The notes beneath the pieces were generated by a model. It was given only the letters and a program-made list of their open reading frames with translations. It did not search any database and had not been told where the DNA came from. This document shows positions 57,009 through 64,000 of a stretch of DNA of 64,000 nt, in pieces. This stretch comes from Bombus terrestris (Eukaryota > Arthropoda > Insecta > Hymenoptera > Apidae): positions 5,923,395 to 5,987,394 of the forward strand of contig NC_063285.1 in assembly GCF_910591885.1 (NCBI RefSeq), in the 5' to 3' direction. Every line of letters starts with the position of its first letter. The stretch's first letter is position 1. Position numbers and translations under genes: made by a program.

Positions 57009-57420
57009 TGTGGCGGCACAAGAGCACGGAACTTTCCAACGGCTTCGCGACACAAAGCGCTATATCTTCCAAACGTAAGGCCGACGCGCCTAATGTGCCA
57101 TCAATATTCCTATAGTTCTTCCGCCGAATGTTTGGAAGAATGCACGCGCGGCAACTGCCGCGGTACATCTAATAAACGCGTGTGTAGTAGGGATATCGAA
57201 GGGCAACTAAGAAAAGAATCCGTTTGGTTTCGAACAAAGAGTCACTCTGCCTCAAGCCGCGAAGTGCGAAAGGTTCAGTATCATAACGAAGCAAACACAA
57301 GCTGAGATACGCGATTATAAACTCTCGATGGTTAATCATAAGTGTGAATCGTATGAATTGTTGACTCGTTGATTGTTAGAAGTAATAAACTTTTTGTTGA
57401 ACATCGGAGTATTCCTTCTG
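57009..57420 (+). mobile_element. LTR-like repeat, forward copy
   Basis: Starts TGTGGCGGCACAAG and is homologous over about 300 bp to the reverse complement of 57760-58064. It includes TAATAAACGCGTGTGTAGTAG and a second AATAAA near 57385. The TGTGGCGGC start resembles Ty3/gypsy LTRs of insects. The right end is uncertain. Short open frames inside are not convincing genes. Confidence 0.5.
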
Positions 57421-57649
57421 CACCTATCACCTCACACATACCACCTCACACATATAAGAAACATTCGTTATTTGCACTCAAAAGATATAGAATGGATTCG
57501 GAAATACAAATAATTCCCTTTATTTAGCACACAACTGTTATACATATATCTTATACTCTTAAGACCTCAAAATCCTACTCGCACGCACGCTTGTTGTCAA
57601 CCGACTCTTCCAGATACTTCTAACGACTGGCTCTTGTCTTTTGACTCAA

Positions 57650-58064
57650 CCAAGACCCGGACGTCCTCTGACGCTTACACACACATTCACATGTACAGTG
57701 TAAATGTATCATATTCCCAACAAAGTGTATCTTCGATTAACAATTAAGATGAAAATATAACAATTCATGTTTTGTTAGTGGTTTGTTTATAACGGGACTT
57801 TTCGTACTTCGCAGTTTGAGATAGACTGACTGATTCTTTTGTTCGATACCACGGATTCTTTCCTTTGTTACTCTTCGATATTCCTACTACACATGCGTTT
57901 ATTACATGTACCGCGACGGTCGCCGCATATGCGTTCTTCCGAGAATTCGGCGAAAGAAACGTAGAGATATCGATGATACATTGGTCATGTCGGTATTGCG
58001 CTTCGACGGCATAGCTCTTTGTACCGCGAAGCCGTTGGAAAGTTTCGTTGTCGATGCCGCCACA
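57650..58064 (-). mobile_element. LTR-like repeat, inverted copy
   Basis: The reverse complement starts TGTGGCGGCATCGAC at 58064 and follows the forward copy at 57009 through matching blocks such as ACTTTCCAACGGCTTCGCG and ATAAACGCATGTGTAGTAGG. The two copies differ at many positions, and this one lacks a segment near its 3' part. The left boundary is approximate. A 125-codon frame across this copy (57765-58142) follows the repeat and is probably fortuitous. Confidence 0.5.
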
Positions 58065-58139
58065 AATTAAAGTTTCCTTGAACACTTGATTAGAGAGAGG
58101 ATTGGCAAACCGTAACAACCACTGAATTTCAAAACAATC

Positions 58140-58924
58140 CAAAACGACAAAATAACAAGTTTCAAAATCCTAGAAACAACGATCATAAAAATAAAAATAA
58201 GCAGTATGGAAAATTTATTTATCACTGCGGCCTACGCAGCCTACGGAAACGAGAAAAAATTTAACGACAAATTTAACAATCTCTTTGAACTTTTACAGAT
58301 CGACAGACAGGAAAACTACTACATAATAGCTGGCGACCTTGATGCAAAACATACAAGCTGGACAAACGAACTAAACAGTACGAGAGGAAACTTCATTAGA
58401 AACTGGCTAGACAATAAAAGCATACATTACAAAACAAATCATTACAGCTCCGAGCTATCCTCTTACCCAAAAGGACGCTCATGCCTGGACATATGCCTAG
58501 CAGTCAGGCGACTAAAATTCTAAAATTTACGACCAAATAGCACTCTCAGAACCCTAGACTACGACTGCGGCCATAACGGCATAGCATTTCAGATAAACAA
58601 GAACACGTCTGACTTCCTAACACTCGAAACACAGACCGAAACACCCAGGTTCAATTACAAAAAGACAGACTAAAAAAAATTCCAAAACCTACTCGAACAG
58701 AACTGCGACCTAAAGGTCTACAACAACGTCAACCTAAATTTCAGTTACAAATTGTAAACTTAAAAAAACGTAAACCCGACACACAAAATATTGCATGGCT
58801 ATGTCGTACGGTCACGTATCGGTACTTTTGCCTGATCCACCCCACAACCGAAATTCATTGTTTATTATGAAAAACACACACATGTAATACTACCTACTGG
58901 TCAATAAACGTTATAAAAGAAAAA
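58140..58924 (+). mobile_element. LINE C copy 1, truncated and internally deleted
   Basis: A LINE fragment containing part of the endonuclease region, then a jump to the 3' UTR (58776-58912) and poly-A (58917-58927). The reverse transcriptase is missing. The 3' UTR matches 62987-63135 in inverse orientation. Immediately downstream is 5S rRNA-like sequence. Confidence 0.85.
58150..58755 (+). pseudogene. LINE C ORF2 fragment: APE endonuclease
   Basis: One frame reads MENLFITAAYAAYGNEKKF, then YYIIAGDLDAKHTSW (the endonuclease GDLDAKH motif) and SCLDICLA, and continues through stops to DYDCGHNGIAFQI. Stops occur at 58521 and 58671. The second replaces the position of a conserved Trp in the linker (TD-x-KKFQN). 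The other copy of this family, at 61870-62690, has a stop at the same codon. The fragment ends before the reverse transcriptase. Confidence 0.82.
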
Positions 58925-58930
58925 AAAGTA

Positions 58931-59006
58931 GTCGTTCTCGTCCGATCGCTGGGCACGGTTAGTACTTAGATGGGCGACCGGTTGGGAACTCCGTGTGGTG
59001 TTGGCT
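58931..59006 (+). pseudogene. 5S rRNA 3' part, downstream of LINE C copy 1
   Basis: TCGTTCTCGTCCGATC, then GGTTAGTACTTAGATGGG and CCGGTTGGGAACTCCG, followed by GTGTTGGCT and a T-run (59008-59012) like a Pol III terminator. This corresponds to 5S rRNA from about position 28 to its end, lacking about 16 bases (the segment around AAGTTAAGCAGC that includes part of the internal promoter). The first 27 or so bases are absent because the LINE C poly-A is joined there. Confidence 0.88.
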
Positions 59007-59011
59007 CTTTT

Positions 59012-60224
59012 TACTTTTGTTAACACTTGGCCAACCGAACCATCAGATCTCCCCCCCCCCCCCTGTGAAGAACATCGCTGAGTGACCGAACAGGGGGAGG
59101 TCTCCCTTTTTGACTTTAGCAACGCATTTTCTTTTGTAATGTTGCTGTTATTATCAGTTATTGTTTACTTATCCAGTTACCTAGAATTGTTCCCAATTAA
59201 TTACGACTCTTCTTCTGCTTTTATAAAGTGCAATATGTAGTAAAATACACCAATTTAGTGGTCTTAAAATTAATTAAAAAGTTACACTATCAGTTATGAC
59301 TAAATAAAGTTGAAGTCGAACGATACCACACTGTAAAAAAAATATTAAAATGCATTATGAATTTTTAACTTCACGTTCAAGTCGTGTCATTTATCATTAG
59401 TCATCTTTAATGTTTTTAATTTTACCTATATCTTTTTATATTTTTAATTTGATGTTTTGTATAAACAATATGTGAAATCGCTAAACAAAATCATTACCGT
59501 AAAATATAATTGATCACTTAAATAATTTTTAGACTTCTTTGTTTTTCAAATATTAGTTAATATTAGTCCTGTTTACTTAGAAAAATGCACATGCGCAGAG
59601 AGTGTCTCTATGAATTTTGAGAATTTGTTATTATTATGATCTTTTATTTTACATTTTATTTCCTTTGCGAGTTTGTTTAGATGTTCTCCTCCTTACTTAG
59701 AAATATACACGATGGGCAGTTTATAGGTTGGCCTGTGCTGGCGCGGTTGGCTAAGTGTTAATAAGCTATGGTCGTATACATGAAGAAAATATCTTTTTAG
59801 CATTAAACGATTATCACCATATGTTGTATCATTCTCGCATACACGCTTACTTATATATTGCTTTGTTTATGCTTTCCGATAATGTTATATGTATTCAATA
59901 TTGAGAATTGTAGAATGTGCAAGTATTATACATACGTACGTTGTTTGAGAGAATGCAAAAATACATGTGCCAAAAATTGTGACACAAACCGAAGGGCGAT
60001 GATTCCTTGCGCATGGCGAAAATGAAGTCGAAAATGCAAAATGACATTTTTCGCTTTGTTTTCGCGAAAATCAATTATGAAGTTGCCCTTACTTAACTTC
60101 ACAGTCCATTTTCTTGAAAACGAAGCCGGGCAAGATTTTACATATCTCTTTTATCCTCTTACATAATTGTACGTCGTAAAAGCTTTTTATTCAATAATAT
60201 TAAATACCAAAATTGATTACTTCA
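59012..60224. other. AT-rich spacer with a poly-C tract and a LINE scrap
   Basis: Non-coding sequence after the 5S remnant. A run of 13 C lies at 59051-59063. The rest is AT-rich with no recognised gene, apart from the short LINE A fragment at 59598-59686. Confidence 0.5.
59598..59686 (-). mobile_element. Short LINE A ORF2 scrap
   Basis: About 90 bp on the minus strand that follows the ORF2 linker region of LINE A copy 1 (plus coordinates 40905-40995): GAGAGTGTC, TATGAA, then TTTATTTCCTTTGCGAGTTT. It is diverged, so it is an older copy than those at 39132 and 46049. Confidence 0.75.
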
Positions 60225-60263
60225 ACTAACGCTCATACCGAGCTGAATGCATTCTTTCTCGTC
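60225..60263 (+). pseudogene. 5S rRNA 5' part, upstream of LINE C copy 2
   Basis: Thirty-nine bases align without gaps to positions 1-39 of a remembered insect 5S rRNA, with 29 of 39 matches by eye. Matching blocks include CATACC, GCTGAAT and TTCTCGTC. The alignment ends exactly where the LINE C 5' UTR starts (60264). Its last bases (TTCTCGTC) are repeated at the start of the 5S pieces at 58931 and 62986. Confidence 0.72.
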
Positions 60264-60372
60264 AGAGTGCTGGGAACCCCCCAAGCAGGTCGGTCCTCAC
60301 TGGCAAAAAATACCAGGCGTAAGGCCTGTTAGTGAGTTTGCCAATTTATACAGTAAAACTCAATAACGAAAA

Positions 60373-61735
60373 GTGATAAATAATGCTCACTATAAAAACA
60401 ATCAAGAAAATAAGAGAAGGAAAGAAGGTAGAGAGAATGAAAGAAACAACCAAAAGAAAAATATGGCAAAAGTGAATCAGGAACTTTCTTGGCATTACAA
60501 GCTTTGGCATCCAAAGGACGCGGAAACTCAACCGTCCGCCAAACCTGGTGAACAGGAATAACAGGGCACAAAGTAGCCAGGAAAGTGTAAGCAAAAAGGA
60601 AAGCGCAACAGGAGACGCGGACCGCGAAGGAAACGAAACCATAAATTCATCAGATAGCTCCCCATTATCGGCAATACGAACGAAAATAGGTTCAGCGTAT
60701 TGCAATCGCAAGAGTCCTGCCTATCTCGGATACAACAACACCCTCAAATAGGAACAATAAAAGAAACCACCATAATAAGGAAAGAGAACGAAAACCTACG
60801 GAAGAAAGCAACTAGTCATACGGCCTCTCAGGAAATCACAGGGAAATCACATGTCCGAAAGAGAATAAAGAATGGATCGAGAGAGAGATATACTATCATC
60901 AACGAAAACCTCAACGTCCCAGGCGTAGCCCAGCGAAATGGACAATGCATTTCCAGCGGCAACGCTACCGAGAAGCCAGAGAACGCTGATGAACAAAGAA
61001 CGCTGACACCACAGCCCCCCACAAATAGAGACAAATCGCCTCCAATATACATTATCAACCAAGACCAGAAGGAGACAGTAAAACTCTTTGAAGAGACTCT
61101 AAACACAAATTCATTCCATATTAAACGAATACACGCAGATAAACATGTGCTATTCCTACGAAGTATACCAGTCTTTAACAAAGCGAAAGAAATCGTAATT
61201 GCAACTAATACAGGGTTTACGCATATACATCCAAATCAAAGAAGTACCACACGGTCTTACTAAAGGGCCTAAACAATAGTTTCTTCGAGACAAAGATACT
61301 CGCAGAGTTACAAGCACTACAGATGTCCGACGTACAATTGACAAAATATTGGTACTTCTCAATAAAAAGATCAATAGAAAACAATGAATTGCTTCCAATT
61401 TACACAATCCAAGTATCCCCACAAAGCAATATTAGTTACTTACTAAAATTGAAGCGTCTAATTTACTTTAGGGTAAATTGGATAAAGTCAGAAAAAAAAT
61501 GACATAACGCATGTCACAAATACAAATTGCACGGAGCCGCACGGTCCAAGCGAGTGCAGAATCAAAAAGGAAGACACGGTAAACAAAGGCAAAGTGTACT
61601 GCGTGAACCGTAAAAACTGGGGATACATCCTTTGTATGAAGGATGCCCAAAATTCTTTGCAAACCTTTCAAAAAACTTTGTGAAAATATCATCAAATGCA
61701 AAGAATCAAAAACAAACGCGTTGCTCAAATAAGCC
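60373..61735 (+). pseudogene. LINE C ORF1, degraded
   Basis: Jockey-like ORF1 spread over several frames. A charged Asn/Lys/Glu-rich N-terminus is followed by PPIYIINQDQKETVKLFEE and a pre-zinc-knuckle domain that continues, after a frameshift near 61228, as GLNNSFFETKILAELQAL and LPIYTIQVSPQSN. Degenerate Cys/His knuckles follow at about 61508-61650 (CHKYKLHG, then YCVNRKNWG), with some Cys ligands replaced and a stop near 61501. Such proteins bind element RNA. Confidence 0.75.
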
Positions 61736-61869
61736 GCAAATTCATCCCGTAACCAAAGTTCTCAGCCATCCTAAGACAAGGAATAAGCCGAAACCAAGTC
61801 TCTGAAAAACCAATCACATCGAACAAATTTATTACCACGCGTAATGCAAAATCCAAATCCAATTAAAAC

Positions 61870-62690
61870 CATATCCGTAACAAACCATACCGTAATAAAC
61901 TTATCGAAGACTTCAAAAAAAGCATATTCAAAGCCCTAAATGAACAACAAATCATTAAAAACGCACGAAGAATGGATTGACTCTTGCCCAAAAGAAGGCT
62001 CATACCTAAACATATGCCTTGGAGACACACAATTACAATTCCTTAATTTACGGGCAAATAACAGGCTCAAAACTATAGACTACGAATGCGACCATAACGC
62101 TCCCGTATTTCAGATAAGTAAAAATACATCTGACTTCCTAACCCTAGAAACACAGAGTGACGAACCCAGATGCGAGTACAAAAAAATAAACTAGAAAAAA
62201 TTACAAAATCAGCTCGAAAAGTACTGCGACCTAAGTATCCACAACAATGTCAACCTAACCAAGAGGCAAATCGTCTCATTTATAGACAAAATAGAAAAAC
62301 TTATACAAACCGCTCTTCAAGAATCCGTACTAAAAATAAAGTAAGAAAGTCGGCTTTCGAGCCCTATACCTATAATAAAAAAAAAAAAAATTACGAGACA
62401 AAAGCTTGATACCATCCAATATTAAAAATCTAAAATAAAACTATTCCTACGATCAAAAAGAAGATTTAGAATAATTAAAGTACCTTTTGCACAAAATAAA
62501 GTTGTGTCAAAACAAGAATTCGCAAACATTATAAATCAACAGTGGGCAAACAAAATAAAAAATATGTCTAGAAAGGACTCTGCTAGCATGTCCCACAGAG
62601 GAATCAAATTTTTACATCAAAAGAATCGAACTCTACCCCATCTCTCAAATTGCCTTCAGACGAGAATGATTCCATTATGCGCGGTATGAA
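61870..62690 (+). pseudogene. LINE C ORF2 fragment: endonuclease end and linker
   Basis: Reads GSYLNICLGDTQLQFLNLR and DYECDHNAPVFQI, then after a TAG at 62192-62194 continues KKLQNQLEKYCDL and linker sequence to about 62690. Most of the endonuclease N-terminal to this is deleted, and the reverse transcriptase is absent. Position-for-position similarity with 58400-58755 identifies the family. Confidence 0.78.
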
Positions 62691-62695
62691 CGTTA

Positions 62696-62897
62696 GCTGA
62701 AATAAGTGATTTATTTGCTTTTAATGTACAAAAAAAGAATATTTGAAAAAATGTATGCAAGAATGAGTGTTATATATGGTATTAGTCATGTAATACTATA
62801 ACATTTCTATTTCCTCATGTTTAGATTATAGATTATTGAAAATAGATTATTAAGGGAAGTAAAAAGGATTGGAAAAACAAAAAGGTGTTTTGTTTTT
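62696..62897. other. AT-rich spacer
   Basis: No gene or repeat recognised. On the minus strand a TTTTT (plus 62876-62880 region) follows the 5S remnant and could be a relic terminator. Confidence 0.4.
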
Positions 62898-62986
62898 CAC
62901 CACGCGGAGTTACCAAGCGGTCACCTATTTAAGTACTATCCGTGCCTGACGCTGCTTAACTTTCGTAATCGGATGAGAACGAGTGC
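62898..62986 (-). pseudogene. 5S rRNA 3' part, minus strand
   Basis: The reverse complement reads TCGTTCTCATCCGATTACG, then AAGTTAAGCAGC, GGATAGTACTTAAATAGG and GACCGCTTGGTAACTCCGCG. It covers 5S from about position 28 nearly to the end, without the internal gap of the other copy. It is preceded by the poly-A of a LINE C 3' UTR, joined at the same 5S position as at 58931. Confidence 0.9.
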
Positions 62987-63135
62987 TTTTTTTCTATATA
63001 ACATTTATTGACCAGTAGATGAGAATTACATTTGTATGTTGTTCACAATAAACAATGAACTTCGAGTGCGGGGTGGCTTAGGCAAAAGTACCGATACGTG
63101 ACGATACGACATAGCCATACAATGTTTTGTGTCGG
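62987..63135 (-). mobile_element. LINE C 3' UTR fragment, minus strand
   Basis: About 149 bp matching the reverse complement of 58776-58927, including GGCTATGTCGTA, GTCACGTATCGGTACTTTTG and CTGGTCAATAAA, followed by poly-A. It is heavily 5'-truncated and joins a gypsy integrase sequence at about 63136-63165. Confidence 0.88.
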
Positions 63136-63149
63136 AATTACAGTTTTTA

Positions 63150-64000
63150 CCGGTTGCAGTTTACCAGTTTGAACCGGCGTCTTTGATCGGTAGTTATTTT
63201 CGAAGGTACGCCGAAACGAGCTATTCGTGTAGAGAGGAGAACCGAGGCAACGGTTGTCGCTTCCATATCAGCGATGGGAATGGCTTCGGGCCAACGCGGA
63301 AAACGGTCGATACACGTTAGACAATATCGGTATCCTTGTGAATATTGCATCGCGATAATGTCTATGTGTATGTGCTCGAACCGGCCTGCTGAAGCTTCGA
63401 ACGTTCCGACGGGTGAGGATACGTGCCTGGTGACTTTGCATCGTTGACACGGGATACATTGCCGTGCCCAAGTCCGGCAATCTTTGTTTACGGACGGCCA
63501 AATGAAACGCGACGTCACCAACTTTTGCGTGGCACGTATCCCTGGGTGGGAAAGTCCGTGGAGCGAATTGAAAATGTCGCGCCGCAAGGATTTCGGTACG
63601 TACGGTTTTACAATATCGGCTGATACGTCGCAATATATTTCTGCGTCGTGACCAGGAAAGCGTATCTTCTTTAACCGTAACGCGGTTGTACCGGAGTTGA
63701 CGATATCGCTTAGTTCATTGTCGTTTTCTTGCGCGGCGGCGAGAGTTTGATCCACGGCCTTCCCTATTGCTTCGATGCGTGACAGAGCGTCGGCTACGTT
63801 ATTATCTAGCCCCTTTATGTAACGTATATTGGTGCTGAATTGACCGATGTAGTCTAGATATCGAAATTGTCGCGGCGAACACTTTTCTAACTTTTGTCTG
63901 AACACGTAAGTAAGAGGTTTGTGGTCGGTATATATTACGAAGTTTCTGCCTTCTAAAGCCTGTCGAAAGTGTTTGATTGCGGTGTATATTGCGAGTAGTT
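63150..64000 (-). pseudogene. Ty3/gypsy pol fragment: RNase H and integrase
   Basis: Minus-strand frame open from the window's right edge to about 63150. In order it carries the end of the RNase H domain (FVIYTDHKPLTYVF near 63915), a chromatin-style linker (NVADALSR), an H2C2 zinc module (HGLSHPG, then CIPCQRC), and the start of the integrase core with first acidic residue HIDII and second ITTD. The third catalytic acidic residue and the rest of the integrase are lost, because the sequence stops at the LINE C fragment. The 5' part of pol lies beyond the window. Integrase inserts the element's DNA copy; RNase H removes template RNA. Confidence 0.92.

Larger units (their letters stand above)
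60264..62695 (+). mobile_element. LINE C copy 2, 5' half, inserted in 5S sequence
   Basis: Carries a 5' UTR (60264-60372), a degraded ORF1 and a degraded early ORF2. It stops before the reverse transcriptase. It shares ORF2 segments with LINE C copy 1 (for example INKNTSDFLTLETQ versus ISKNTSDFLTLETQ). Several frameshifts and stops show it is dead. Its 5' boundary is set by the 5S remnant at 60225-60263. Confidence 0.8.

Noticed and set aside
58931..59006. 5S-derived SINE (SINE3 type)
   Set aside because: In such SINEs the 5S part is at the 5' end. Here 5S lies after the LINE poly-A, and another copy has the 5S 5' part before the LINE, which fits insertion into 5S. A search would settle it.
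58901..59122. 73-codon minus-strand frame
   Set aside because: It lies over the 5S remnant and poly-C tract; the RNA similarity explains the sequence better.

Overview
The window looks like insect nuclear DNA, possibly hymenopteran. I base this on the mix of Jockey-clade LINEs, Ty3/gypsy and BEL/Pao debris, insect-like 5S rRNA pieces, and one exon that reads as an arthropod-type axonemal dynein heavy chain. No bacterial genes, operons or CRISPR arrays are present. Almost everything is satellite or broken transposable element. I see no complete host gene.

Region 1 (1-43310): a satellite array with a 30-bp unit and higher-order structure. It runs off the left edge of the window. It is all in one orientation until about 43240, where it flips for a last ~70 bp. 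Two insertions interrupt it. A 5'-truncated Jockey-type LINE (39132-41906, minus strand) has a 14-bp target duplication. A 920-bp solo LTR (42033-42952) has a perfect 5-bp duplication. Inside the array are large, nearly identical tandem blocks (2,625 bp and 3,507 bp), a 311-bp doublet and a homogeneous run of at least seven identical monomers.

Region 2 (43311-52670): an LTR-like sequence of uncertain identity, a stretch with no recognisable content, then nested LINEs. A 5'-truncated minus-strand copy of the first LINE family lies head to head with a full-length plus-strand copy (46049-50416; ORF1 with zinc knuckles, ORF2 with endonuclease and reverse transcriptase, both broken). That copy abuts or interrupts a second Jockey-type LINE (50417-52670), whose ORF2 is open except for one amber codon.

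Region 3 (52671-58140): a 57-bp tandem repeat, a probable LTR, a deleted BEL/Pao fragment, a probable outer-arm dynein heavy-chain exon on the minus strand, and two inverted LTR-like repeats.

Region 4 (58140-64000): degraded copies of a third LINE family (LINE C) that is repeatedly joined to 5S rRNA gene pieces. One copy begins directly after 5S positions 1-39. Two separate 3' ends are followed by the remaining 5S sequence, starting at about position 28. Together these point to a non-LTR retrotransposon that inserts at a fixed site inside 5S rDNA with an ~11-12 bp target duplication. This is the best candidate here for an under-described system. The window ends in a Ty3/gypsy pol fragment (RNase H plus integrase, minus strand) that is cut off by a LINE C 3' end.

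The layout fits the edge of a large heterochromatic, perhaps pericentromeric, satellite block where retrotransposons accumulate.
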